Positions 1 to 8,673 of a stretch of DNA of 64,000 nt are shown here, one piece after another; positions within the stretch are counted from its first letter, which is position 1, and each line of letters opens with the position of its first letter. Where the stretch lies: contig JODU01000011.1 in the NCBI GenBank assembly GCA_000720845.1, positions 1 to 64,000 of the forward strand, written 5' to 3'. The notes below the pieces were generated by a model. That model did not search any database. It was not told the origin of the DNA and saw only the letters and a list, made by a program, of their open reading frames with translations. The DNA is from Kitasatospora aureofaciens. Lineage in GTDB: Bacteria > Actinomycetota > Actinomycetes > Streptomycetales > Streptomycetaceae. A program made the translations under genes and the position numbers.

Positions 1-1
1 C

Positions 2-3000
2 GACGCCGGCATCCAGAACCGGTCGTGGTGGGAGGACGTCGGGGACTGGTTCTCCGACAACTGGGACACCATCGTCGCGGTCTGCAAGGTCGTCGTCGCG
101 GTCGTCGGCATCGTCGCGATGATCATCGGCGGCCCGATCCTCGGCGCGATCGTCCTCGTCGCCGCCCTCGTCGTCCTCGCCGACACGCTCTACAAATACA
201 GCAAGGGCCAAGCATCCCTGTGGGATGTAGGGCTGGCCGCGCTGGACTGCATACCCGGCATGAAAGGCCTCACCACCCTCGGCGGACTCGCGAAAGGGCT
301 GAAAGCCTTCGGCAAGGTCGGTCTCAAGGGTATGGCCATGGGAGTCAAGGGGGTGGGGAAAGGGGCCCGCGCCCTGGGCCGTCCGATGAAGAAACTGGTC
401 ACCTGCGGCGACCCCATCGACATGGCCACGGGTCAGATGGTGATGTCCGAGACGGACGTGTCCCTGCCGGGGGTCCTTCCTCTCATTTTGGAACGTCACC
501 ATCGGACCGGTCTGACAACAGGTCGGCTCTTCGGGCGCAGTTGGTCCTCGACCCTCGACCAGCGGCTGCAACTGGACCGCTCGGGGGTGCGTTTTCTCAC
601 GGCCGATGGCATGACTCTCTACTACCCCGTCCCAGAACGGGACGTGGTCCTGTTGCCCGTTGAGGGGCCAAGGTGGCCCATTCGCTGGAACGGCACGCCC
701 GGTGGTGACATCACCGTGCATCAACCGGAGACCGGACAGACACTCCATTTCCGCCCCACACCCGGGCGGAGTGAAGGTGAGCTGTGTCTGCATCTTCTCA
801 GCGATCGAAACGGCAACACGATCTCGATCTCCTATGACATCGAGGGCACGCCGCAGGAGGTCGTGCATCACGGTGGCTACCGCATCGGAGTGGCATGCGA
901 GGACGGTCGGATCACCGACCTGACCCTCCTCAACCACCCTGACCGGCCGTCCCTGCGCAGATACGCGTACAACCGGCGTGGCGACCTGGCCGAGATATAC
1001 AACTCATCCGGTCTGCCCCTGAAGTTCACTTACGACGAGCGTCATCGGATTACGGGCTGGGAAGACCGCATAGGCACGTGGTACCGCTACACGTACGACA
1101 ACTCGGACAGGTGTGTCGCCGCACGAGGGGTCGACGGAATCCTCGACTACACCTACTCGTACGACGACGATGCCCGCACGGCGACGGCGACCAACTCGCT
1201 CGGGCACACCACCCGCTTCCAGTTCAACGACTCGTTCCAACTGGTCACCGAGACCGATCCGCTGGGCGGCACCACACACCGCACTTGGGACCGACACGAC
1301 AACCTGCTCGCCCTTACCGATCCGCTCGAACGGCGTACCGAGTGCGCGTACGACAACGCGGGGCGCCCCGTGCGCGTACAACTGCCGGACGGATCTGTCA
1401 CGGCGACGGAGTATGACGACCTGGGGCTTCCGATCGCCACGGTGGAGCCCGATGGGGCAACTTGGCGACAGCGTTACGACGCGCACGGCAATCTCGTCGA
1501 GGCCGTGGACCCGACCGGTGCCGTCACCAGGTACAGCTATGCCGCCGGTGGCCGCCCCACCTCGCACACCGATGCGCTCGGGAGTACTCGGTCACTGGTG
1601 ACGGACGCGGCGGGACTCCCGCTGGAGATATCGGACTCACTGGGAGGAGTCACACGATGCTCGCGCGACTCCTTCGGTCGCGTCGTCGAACTGACGGATC
1701 CGATGGGTGTCACCACCCGCATGGGGTGGACGGTCGACGGGCTCCCCGCCTTTCGCGAGGAAGTCGATGGTTCGCGAGAGATCTGGGAGTACGACGCCGA
1801 GGGGAACGAGCTGCTGCACCAGGACCCGTCCGGTGCAATCGTGCGTCATGAAGTCGGCCCCTTCGACCTGCCGCGCACTCGGACCGACCCCGACGGAGCG
1901 GTCTACCAGTTCACCTACGACACCGAGCAACAACTGCGCAGCGTCACCAATCCGCAGGGGCGTGCCTGGACGTTCGACCTCGACGCGGTGGGCCGATTGA
2001 CGGCCGAGCGTGACTTCAATGGAAGCGATCGGACCTATCAGTACGATGCAGCCGGCCAACTCACCCGGCGCTCGAATGAAGCCGGAGAATCGGTCGCCTT
2101 CACCTATGACTTGTTGGGTAACACGGTCACGCAAAACTGCTCAGACGGCAGTATCACGACGTTTCGCCACAATGCTGTCGGCCAACTCGTTTGGGCTCGC
2201 AACTCCGACGCCGAGGTCGAGATCCAGCGCGACCCGTTGGGGCGCATCCTCCGCGAGTCCGTCAACGGCCGTGTCGTCAGCTCCGTGTACGACGCTTTGG
2301 GACGCCGCACTCAGAGAGTCACTCCGTCCGGAGTGGTCTCCCGGTGGGACTACGACTCCGAAGACCGGCCCACTCGCCTCAGGCTGCAGGGGCACACGCT
2401 GGACTTCGAGCACGATGCCTGCGGACGGGACGTAGGACGTCGACTCGGCCCATCAACCGTTCTCACCCAATCGTGGAGCCCGGACGGGCACCTGGTCGGA
2501 CAGGAGATCCTGACCGAGGCCCCGGAGGGTCGCACACGGCGATGGCACCGAAACTTCGCCTACACACCCGGTGGCCGTCTGTCGACGATGGAGACTCCGG
2601 GCGGAGAATCGCGCAGATTCCGGTTCGACGCCGTAGGACGTGTGACGTCGGTGGCCGGCGGCCAGTGGCAGGAGCGATACGACTACGACTCGGTCGGGAA
2701 CGTGGTGCGCGCCGCAGCGCCGATGACCGAAGCCGATGGCGGGCACGACACGAACAACATCGGCACCGATGAGCGGGAAACCAGCGGAACACTGGTACGC
2801 AAGGCCGGCGGCTACCGGTACGAACACGACAAGCAAGGGCGTGTCGTGCGTCGGTTCAAAAAGACACTCTCTGGAATCCGCAAGGTGTGGAGCTATGTCT
2901 GGAGCCCCGAGAACAGGCTCACGGACCTGGTCACGCCTGAGGGTGCCCACTGGAAGTACCGGTACGACCCTCTTGGCCGTCGCATAGCCAAGCAGCGTGT

Positions 3001-3859
3001 AGATGATGGCGGACTGGTCAGTGATGCCGCTCTCTTCGACTGGGACGGAGAGAATCTGGCCGAAGAGGCGACGGTCACCGGCCGGGTCCGGACCTGGGAG
3101 TACGAACCCGATACGCACAGACCAGTCCTGCAGACGGATCGAGGGGCGGACCAACAGGAGTACGACCGGCGCTTCTACGCAATCGTCACGGACCTGATCG
3201 GCACTCCTACAGAGATCCTCTCCGAGGAGGGGGAGATCGCATGGCGGTCCAGGACCACGCTGTGGGGCCTGGACGCGGGGCCGGCACGCCCCGGCGACGT
3301 CGACTGTCCACTGCGATTCCCAGGCCAGTACTTCGACGAAGAGAGTGGCTGGCACTATAACTTCTACCGTTACTACGATCCCCAGACGGCTCAGTACACG
3401 ACGCCCGACCCTCTGGGCCTCCTTCCCGAGGACAACCAGCACAGCTATGTACGCAACCCGCTGTCCTGGCTCGACGCCCTGGGCCTGGCGCCGTGTGCCA
3501 AGGTTATCGCGCTTCGAGCCTGGAAGGCCCGTAACAATCAAGGAGGCTACTCTGTCTACCATGGGTTGGATTCCCAAGGAAGGAAAATTTATGCGGGAAT
3601 AACCAATAACATAGCGAGACGTGAACGGCAGCACATCGCTAAGAACTATGGGATCGTGAGGCTCCAGGAGGTCCGTGGAGCTACCGGCCTCAAGAAGTGG
3701 CAGGCGCGTGCGATCGAGCAGGGCCTCATCGAGGATGTCAGGGCCTCAGGTCTCAGTCGGGCCAGGAACGGTGTTTCCATCCCGCAGATCAACTCGATAG
3801 CGCCGAAGCGCTTGATTTACGGAACGGCCGTGCGGTACGGCAGGATATTTCTGTCCTAG
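2..3859 (+). CDS. RHS/YD-repeat polymorphic toxin with C-terminal GIY-YIG nuclease (5' partial)
   Basis: The frame is open from the first bases of the window, so the N-terminus lies upstream. What is visible: a hydrophobic stretch (about positions 80-185), then the DUF6531-type start of the RHS barrel (CGDPIDMATGQM, near 404), then many YD repeats to about 3400. The core ends with the usual YYDPQTAQYTTPDPLGL junction. Beyond it sits a variable tip with a GIY-YIG-like nuclease signature (YSVYHG, then KIYAGITNN and RRERQH, about 3545-3635). RHS barrels enclose a toxin tip that is released into a competitor cell; a GIY-YIG tip would cut nucleic acid (family knowledge). The tip DNA is clearly more AT-rich than the barrel. 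An Imm26-type gene follows 31 bases downstream, as expected for a toxin/immunity pair. The secretion route cannot be judged without the N-terminus. Confidence 0.88.
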   Translation, partial: DAGIQNRSWWEDVGDWFSDNWDTIVAVCKVVVAVVGIVAMIIGGPILGAIVLVAALVVLADTLYKYSKGQASLWDVGLAALDCIPGMKGLTTLGGLAKGLKAFGKVGLKGMAMGVKGVGKGARALGRPMKKLVTCGDPIDMATGQMVMSETDVSLPGVLPLILERHHRTGLTTGRLFGRSWSSTLDQRLQLDRSGVRFLTADGMTLYYPVPERDVVLLPVEGPRWPIRWNGTPGGDITVHQPETGQTLHFRPTPGRSEGELCLHLLSDRNGNTISISYDIEGTPQEVVHHGGYRIGVACEDGRITDLTLLNHPDRPSLRRYAYNRRGDLAEIYNSSGLPLKFTYDERHRITGWEDRIGTWYRYTYDNSDRCVAARGVDGILDYTYSYDDDARTATATNSLGHTTRFQFNDSFQLVTETDPLGGTTHRTWDRHDNLLALTDPLERRTECAYDNAGRPVRVQLPDGSVTATEYDDLGLPIATVEPDGATWRQRYDAHGNLVEAVDPTGAVTRYSYAAGGRPTSHTDALGSTRSLVTDAAGLPLEISDSLGGVTRCSRDSFGRVVELTDPMGVTTRMGWTVDGLPAFREEVDGSREIWEYDAEGNELLHQDPSGAIVRHEVGPFDLPRTRTDPDGAVYQFTYDTEQQLRSVTNPQGRAWTFDLDAVGRLTAERDFNGSDRTYQYDAAGQLTRRSNEAGESVAFTYDLLGNTVTQNCSDGSITTFRHNAVGQLVWARNSDAEVEIQRDPLGRILRESVNGRVVSSVYDALGRRTQRVTPSGVVSRWDYDSEDRPTRLRLQGHTLDFEHDACGRDVGRRLGPSTVLTQSWSPDGHLVGQEILTEAPEGRTRRWHRNFAYTPGGRLSTMETPGGESRRFRFDAVGRVTSVAGGQWQERYDYDSVGNVVRAAAPMTEADGGHDTNNIGTDERETSGTLVRKAGGYRYEHDKQGRVVRRFKKTLSGIRKVWSYVWSPENRLTDLVTPEGAHWKYRYDPLGRRIAKQRVDDGGLVSDAALFDWDGENLAEEATVTGRVRTWEYEPDTHRPVLQTDRGADQQEYDRRFYAIVTDLIGTPTEILSEEGEIAWRSRTTLWGLDAGPARPGDVDCPLRFPGQYFDEESGWHYNFYRYYDPQTAQYTTPDPLGLLPEDNQHSYVRNPLSWLDALGLAPCAKVIALRAWKARNNQGGYSVYHGLDSQGRKIYAGITNNIARRERQHIAKNYGIVRLQEVRGATGLKKWQARAIEQGLIEDVRASGLSRARNGVSIPQINSIAPKRLIYGTAVRYGRIFLS

Positions 3860-3890
3860 ATGGGCATCAGACAGGAAGGGTGATCTGCAG

Positions 3891-4391
3891 ATGCCATTGC
3901 AGAAGATGAAGGGGCAGCGTCGCAAGCACGAGATCGGCGACGTGTTCGTCCTCCAAGTGGCTGACTCCAGCTACCGATTCGGCAGAATCGTGAAAATCGG
4001 AGAGAGTGGGCCCCGCGGGCGTTTTCCCGGAGGGATTCTTGCCTACATCTATGATGTCGCCTCCAACGAGCCTCAACCTGATCTCGCCTCGCTGACGGTG
4101 GATCGGTTGTTGATGCCCCCGTTCTTCACCATGAACTGGGTCTGGCAGAAGGGTTACTTCCGGACTGTCGCGCATGAGGATCTGGAGCCTGGTCACGTAT
4201 TGAAGCAACATTGTTTCTACGATGCCAGCACCGAGGGCTACGTGGACGAAAACGACGACATCATTCCGGAGCGGGTGGAGCCGTGCGGATGGTTCGCCCT
4301 CACCAACTTCGAGCACTTCCAGTACGAGCTGGACGAAGCGCTCGCAGGGCGCCCGGTGTCCGGAGCACACGCGCGGCAAGCAGGTGACTGA
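3891..4391 (+). CDS. Imm26-family immunity protein
   Basis: A 166-residue soluble protein with no signal peptide or membrane segment. The N-terminal part (KHEIGDVFVLQVADSSYRFG then RIVKIG) has the GDVF...YxFGRI pattern of the Imm26 family, which protects toxin producers by binding the toxin domain. It starts 31 bases after the RHS GIY-YIG toxin on the same strand, the normal position of a cognate immunity gene, with a GGAAGG ribosome site about ten bases before ATG. The match is from memory of the family pattern and no profile was run. The alternative is an immunity protein of another alpha/beta family; the toxin context is the same either way. Confidence 0.7.
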   Translation: MPLQKMKGQRRKHEIGDVFVLQVADSSYRFGRIVKIGESGPRGRFPGGILAYIYDVASNEPQPDLASLTVDRLLMPPFFTMNWVWQKGYFRTVAHEDLEPGHVLKQHCFYDASTEGYVDENDDIIPERVEPCGWFALTNFEHFQYELDEALAGRPVSGAHARQAGD

Positions 4392-4657
4392 GCAACTCGG
4401 CCCGGACATGGACAGGGCGTTTCGATGAGTTCATCCGGGTGTTCGCGGAGGGTGCCACAAGGGCGCAATTGGACATCGTGGAGCGCACCCGCGAGCTGCG
4501 AACCATTCCGCGAAGCAAGGAACTGATCGCAGTACGCAAAGACCTGGACGAGGAAGGGCGCCACGCCGACGGCCTCGTGCAATGGGGGGCGACCGAAAAC
4601 GCCGACCTGCTTACCGTCGACGGTCGTTCCGTTCTTCCCGCCCGACTTCCCGGGTGA
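4388..4657 (+). pseudogene. Possible remnant of a second (SUKH-like) immunity gene
   Basis: A short reading frame overlaps the end of the Imm26 gene. It has no good start: the first candidate is GTG at 4439, yet the frame reads plausibly as protein (RFDEFIRVF) upstream of it. Near its end it carries GLVQWGATENADLL, which resembles the WGxTENGDxLxW pattern near the C-terminus of SMI1/KNR4 (SUKH) immunity proteins. Strings of decayed or orphan immunity genes after an RHS toxin are common. Roughly 90 bases between this frame and the next gene at 4748 show nothing else. It could also be a genuine small hypothetical gene of 72 codons from GTG 4439. Confidence 0.35.
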
Positions 4658-4747
4658 TCAGCCTGAGTTCTTCACGACCCCTTACGGATGACCCGGCCGT
4701 GGCTCGACCCCCACCTCTGTCCCACCGCCCCAGTGGCGTCTCGCTGC

Positions 4748-5773
4748 TCAGCGGTTGACGGCCTGGATCTCCTGGACGACGACGTTCTGTTCTCCGCCGA
4801 AGTCGCCGTCGGGCAGGGGTTGTTCCCCGGTCACTCCGGTACCGGTCCAGTGGATCTTCCAGGTGACCGTGGCCTTCAGCTGATACGAGCCGTTGCCCGA
4901 CGAACGCAGATACTTGACCCCACAGGGGGGCGTCTCATCGGCCTTGCCTTTCGCGTAAGGCTCACCGATGCTGCCGTTCACGGCCTCGCACACTCCGGAA
5001 GCGGGATAGGTCTGGGCGTCTGCCGTACCCGGGTCGATCTGCACCGAAACCGGCTCCGCCGTGGTGGTCGCCTTGACGCCCAGCAGAGGCACCGAAGCCG
5101 TCACCGACACGGGTTTGAAGTCCGTTGCGTCGAGCCACGCCCAGGTCGGAAGGTTCACCTTGGTCTCCCCTGCCGGCCTCAGCTCCACTTCCGTGGTGGG
5201 GACGCGTATCTCTGCGTAGGCGAGCTGGGCGAGGACCTCCGGCGTGATCGCCTGCGGGATGTCCGCCGGCGGATCGTCACCGGTGTCCACCCAGAAGGTG
5301 TCCTTATTGCAGTCGAGCGCCCCCGGGTCACCCTCCCGTCCAGGCGTGACGTAGGAGTCCCACCAGTAGCCCTCGCCGGCCTTCTCCTTGTTGAAGTCCT
5401 TGTACGGCTTCCCGTTCACGTACTTGTCGCGCTGCTCGGCGTCCCACTGGTAGCCCGTGGACTCGGCCTCCCAGACGGGCTCCTTGGCCTTCTTCAGCTG
5501 CTCCGGGGTGTACTTCGGGGCGTAGTAGCAAGCAGGCGGTGTCCAGTTCGTCGCAGCGGCCACCCGGCCCACGGACGCCCCCGAGCCGTTCTTGGAACGG
5601 TCGAAGACGACGGCACCTGCGGTCGCCGAGACGGACTGGTCTCCCTTGCCCCCGTCCACTTGGGTCTCGGACCCTGTGCCCGCCCCACCCGGCACGATGT
5701 CAGCCCAGGCTGTCGGGCTCGAGGCCAGCACCGTGATACCCGCCAGCACCACCGCGCATACCGACCCCCTCAC
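4748..5773 (-). CDS. Secreted hypothetical protein
   Basis: About 341 residues. From the GTG at 5773 the N-terminus is a short basic start followed by a hydrophobic core (VCAVVLAGITVLASS) and an AWA signal-peptidase-like site, so the product is probably exported. The mature part is rich in Trp, Tyr and Pro (YYAPKYTPEQLKKAKEPVWE), contains several cysteines and ends in a beta-rich region (VTWKIHWTGTG). No known domain was recognised. The start codon overlaps the stop of the upstream lipoprotein gene by one base (TAGTG), so the two are almost certainly translated together. An alternative GTG lies four codons upstream. Function unknown. Confidence 0.7.
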   Translation of the reverse strand: MRGSVCAVVLAGITVLASSPTAWADIVPGGAGTGSETQVDGGKGDQSVSATAGAVVFDRSKNGSGASVGRVAAATNWTPPACYYAPKYTPEQLKKAKEPVWEAESTGYQWDAEQRDKYVNGKPYKDFNKEKAGEGYWWDSYVTPGREGDPGALDCNKDTFWVDTGDDPPADIPQAITPEVLAQLAYAEIRVPTTEVELRPAGETKVNLPTWAWLDATDFKPVSVTASVPLLGVKATTTAEPVSVQIDPGTADAQTYPASGVCEAVNGSIGEPYAKGKADETPPCGVKYLRSSGNGSYQLKATVTWKIHWTGTGVTGEQPLPDGDFGGEQNVVVQEIQAVNR

Positions 5774-6438
5774 TACGGCTGGCACTGGGCCGCCCCCCTG
5801 GTGGAAAGGATCTGTGACGTCTGCCAGACGCCGTCGGCATTCTTGTCGAGCCTGGTGTTGTACTGGACGTAACTGTTCTTCGTGACCGGTGTCTTCGCGA
5901 CCTTGCCGGTCTTCTTGTCCTTGCTGAAGCCCTTGCTCTCGTCCGCACAGAACGTGAGGACGGCTGAGGTCTTGTCCCTGAGTTCCACCTTGCGGTCGAA
6001 GTAGCGGACCTGACCGGTCACGGTGGCATTGGCCTTTTCGAACTGCCCGACCCACGACACTGCCGCTTCCAGGGCCTTGCCCGTGTTGTAGAAGCCGAGT
6101 GCCTTGCCCTCAGGGTCCGTACCCGCGATAGCGGCGTCGACGGCACGCATCCGCTCCGCGTTGTCGGCGAGAACAGCGTCCTTCACCGGGTCTCCGGTCT
6201 CAGCGCCCTCGAAGGTCAGCTTCAAGTCCGACGGCAGCTCCACCCTGGGGCGCTCCGCTGCCGCAGCGGACGAGGAGGACGAAGTCGGCGAAGCGGACGG
6301 CTTGTCACCCGTGTCCGCTCCCGCGATCTTGTCCTCCCCCTTGCCGGAACTGTCGTCGCTGCCGCAGGCGGACAGCGTCAGGGCCGCTGTGGCGGTCAGC
6401 GTGAGCGCTGCGAGGAGGGCGGGGCGGCGGCGATTCAC
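5773..6438 (-). CDS. Lipoprotein of unknown function
   Basis: 221 residues with a textbook lipoprotein leader: MNRRRP, a hydrophobic stretch and the lipobox LSAC at residues 22-25, followed by a Ser/Gly/Asp-rich linker. The mature region (from about residue 65) looks like a compact alpha/beta domain in the style of nuclear-transport-factor-like lipoproteins, for example WVGQFEKANATVTGQVRYF; this fold guess is inference. It is the first gene of a two-gene unit with the secreted protein at 4748-5773. The two probably act together outside the membrane. Confidence 0.75.
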   Translation of the reverse strand: MNRRRPALLAALTLTATAALTLSACGSDDSSGKGEDKIAGADTGDKPSASPTSSSSSAAAAERPRVELPSDLKLTFEGAETGDPVKDAVLADNAERMRAVDAAIAGTDPEGKALGFYNTGKALEAAVSWVGQFEKANATVTGQVRYFDRKVELRDKTSAVLTFCADESKGFSKDKKTGKVAKTPVTKNSYVQYNTRLDKNADGVWQTSQILSTRGAAQCQP

Positions 6439-6578
6439 TGTCGGCTCCTGGGTGGGACGAGGCTTCTCTTCAGCGAAGCAACGCTATCCACCGGGTTCGA
6501 GCGACACCAGGGCAAATCCTGTCTCCCCGAGGTGCTCGGTGAGTCCGAAGCACCGGTACGTGTGGCTTTTGGGGCCAT

Positions 6579-6592
6579 AACGGTTCCGTAAC
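6579..6592. promoter_or_regulatory. ACGG-N2-CCGT inverted repeat in a divergent intergenic region
   Basis: The sequence AACGGTTCCGTAA lies between the lipoprotein gene (minus) and the DUF192 gene (plus), about 140 and 90 bases from their starts. Its reverse complement, TTACGGAACCGTT, shares the core ACGGAACCGT with the palindrome in the hemolysin III promoter at 43493-43506. This could be the binding site of a dimeric regulator; which one is unknown. Confidence 0.35.
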
Positions 6593-6680
6593 GCACCGGA
6601 AGCAGTAAAGGGGTTCGCCTGCCGACCGGTCCGGGGCGGATACCTTCGGGAGGCGGTGGGGTCGTAGGGAGGGTGTCTGT

Positions 6681-7082
6681 ATGGGGCGGTGGCGGGACGG
6701 GGTGGGGGCTCTGGTCGTGGTGGGGGCGGACGGCGGGGGCGTTCGCGTGCCGTTGGAGATCGCCAGCTCGTACCGGGCGCGTACCAAGGGGCTGTTGGGG
6801 CGCGACTCGGTCGACGGGGCGATGCTTCTGAGCCCCGCCGGCAGTGTGCACACGTTCCGGATGCGGATGGCCATCGACGTGGCCTATCTCGACCGGCGGC
6901 TCACGGTCATCGCCGTGCGCACGATGCGGCCGGGCCGGCTGGGGCTGCCGCGGCTGCGGGCACGGCATGTGCTGGAGGCGGAGGCCGGGGCGTTGGGTGA
7001 ATGGGGTGTGCGGGTGGGGGCGCGGGTGGAGGTCGTGGAGGGGCCGGCAGCGTCGGCCGGCGGAGCCGGTCGGCAGGACTAG
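6681..7082 (+). CDS. DUF192 family protein
   Basis: 134 residues matching the DUF192 pattern: the region SSYRARTKGLLGRDSVDGAM corresponds to the family's signature around 'A.T..rr..GLM.R', followed by VHTFRMRMAIDVAYLD, the usual 'vhtf.M...iDv.fld' stretch. Members are small beta-rich proteins of unsettled biochemical role and often sit near Tad pilus genes in actinobacteria, as here. ATG at 6681 has a GGGAGGG ribosome site. Its stop codon and that of the convergent gene share the bases CTAG (7079-7082). Confidence 0.8.
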   Translation: MGRWRDGVGALVVVGADGGGVRVPLEIASSYRARTKGLLGRDSVDGAMLLSPAGSVHTFRMRMAIDVAYLDRRLTVIAVRTMRPGRLGLPRLRARHVLEAEAGALGEWGVRVGARVEVVEGPAASAGGAGRQD

Positions 7083-7390
7083 TCGTCCGTGACGTCGACG
7101 GCGTAGTCGCCGCAGCCCTCGAAGATGCTCGGGGTGCCGTGTGTGATCACGAGCATGTAGGAGGTCGGCACGAGGGCGCAGTCCTTCTCCTTCCACTGCA
7201 CGGCGAAGACCGTCCAGATGACGATGAGGACGACGACCACGATGGACGGCACGCTCCGCGTCGTGTGCCATGGGCCGTCACCGTTCCCCGGGCGGGGGTC
7301 GCCGGGGCTCCGTGGCGGTGGTCCGCTTCGGGCCGGCGAACGTTCCCAGGGGCGTCTGCCCTCGGGCTCCCCCGTGTCGTTCGGTGTCAT
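7079..7390 (-). CDS. Small single-pass membrane protein
   Basis: 103 residues. A proline- and arginine-rich, hydrophilic N-terminal half (residues 1-45) precedes one membrane segment (SIVVVVLIVIWTVFAV, about 49-64) and a short outer tail with three cysteines. No family recognised. The gene is convergent with the DUF192 gene and overlaps it by four bases. The layout suggests an N-in, C-out anchor protein. Confidence 0.6.
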   Translation of the reverse strand: MTPNDTGEPEGRRPWERSPARSGPPPRSPGDPRPGNGDGPWHTTRSVPSIVVVVLIVIWTVFAVQWKEKDCALVPTSYMLVITHGTPSIFEGCGDYAVDVTDD

Positions 7391-7462
7391 CTCTTGGGCT
7401 TCTCCCCCGCTCGGTGCCGTGGTTGCGCCGCTTCACTGTGCCGGGGAGCGGTGTCCCGGTCC

Positions 7463-8488
7463 TCAGTGGGGAGTGCAGGATTGCTTGTCGCGGAGCGCAG
7501 TGCGGGCTTCGGTCGGGGCGATGCCGTACGCCTCGCGGAAGGTGCGGCTGAAGGCGGCGGGGTGGCGGAAACCCCACCGGGCGGCGATCTCGCCGATCGT
7601 GTGGTGCCGTAGGCGCGGATCGGTGAGGTCGGTCCGGCTGCGTTCGAGTCTGCGGCGACGGATCGTGGCGCTGACCGTTTCGGGCTCCTCCTCGAAGAGG
7701 GCGTGCAGGAGGCGCACCGATATGTGGTGGTGTGCGGCTATCGCAGCCGGGCCCAGGTCCGGCTCGTGCAGGTTGTGGTCGATGAAGGCGTTGATACGGG
7801 CCAGGAGCACCCGCTTGCGGCTCTCGACCGGCAGCGCCGGAGCACTGCCGAGGCGGGCGGCGAGGAAGGTGAACGTGAGTTCCAGGGCCATGGTGCCCAG
7901 GCGGCGCAGCTCCGACGGGCCGCAGTCCGCGGCGTTCTCGCGCAGACCCGCCAGGTAGGAGGTGAGCAGCGCGCCCGAGCCGGTGCGGGCGGTCAGCGGC
8001 GTGGCCACCAGCCGGTCCGTCTTGTCGCTGGGCAACGGCACAGCCGTGCGGGGCAGCCGCAGCATGCTCACCCGCGAGTGGCGGCCATGGTCCTGGAACT
8101 CGCAGGCCAGGGGCTGCGACGTGTCGAAGAGTGCCACGTCTCCGGCCTGGAGCAGGGCGTTGTTGCGGCGCTGCTCCAGACCGACGGGGCTGCCGTGCAC
8201 GAGGAAGAGGTAGTAGTTCCCCGGGTCGGACGAGCGGACGTGGTCCGCTGTCCGGCGCGCGGACATCGGCGAGAAGGAGAAGGCCGAGAACTCGGTGTCC
8301 ACGAGTTCCACCGTGGTCACCTGCCCTTTGAAGTGGTGGGCGTGCTCGCTCGTGATCGAGACCGGCATCACGTCCCTGCTGACCATGTCCCTCCACCAGC
8401 CGAACCCTTCGGGTCCACTGACACTGTCCGTGGAGAGGAACACCGAGGCCCCGGCCCCGTTCTTCCCCACCGTTGTCCCCCGTTCCAT
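7463..8488 (-). CDS. AraC-family transcriptional regulator
   Basis: About 341 residues. The N-terminal half is an AraC-binding-like sensor domain (PVSITSEHAHHFKGQV, GDVALFDTSQPLACEF). The C-terminal hundred residues carry the double helix-turn-helix: FIDHNLHEPDLGPAAIAAHH for the first helix pair and IGEIAARWGFRHPAAFSRTF plus REAYGIAPTEAR for the second, the best conserved AraC signature. The start at MERGTTVGK was chosen because the upstream extension (to TTG 8596) is arginine-rich and unlike the family. It is divergent from the secreted Ser/Ala-rich protein at 8674, which it may control; ligand unknown. Confidence 0.85.
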   Translation of the reverse strand: MERGTTVGKNGAGASVFLSTDSVSGPEGFGWWRDMVSRDVMPVSITSEHAHHFKGQVTTVELVDTEFSAFSFSPMSARRTADHVRSSDPGNYYLFLVHGSPVGLEQRRNNALLQAGDVALFDTSQPLACEFQDHGRHSRVSMLRLPRTAVPLPSDKTDRLVATPLTARTGSGALLTSYLAGLRENAADCGPSELRRLGTMALELTFTFLAARLGSAPALPVESRKRVLLARINAFIDHNLHEPDLGPAAIAAHHHISVRLLHALFEEEPETVSATIRRRRLERSRTDLTDPRLRHHTIGEIAARWGFRHPAAFSRTFREAYGIAPTEARTALRDKQSCTPH

Positions 8489-8673
8489 GCCCCATCCCCC
8501 CCGCAGCAGTCGCACCTCTGCCGTCATTCTCCGACTCCGGCCCGCGCTGCGGGAGCACTGGACCGGACAGTTCGGGCGGGGTGCGCTCATCGTCAAGGAA
8601 GTCTGCGCGCTCGGTCGAGGACAGAGGCGCGAGTGTGTCCGACAGTAGTGAGCCCGGTCGGTGACAGAGAGGC

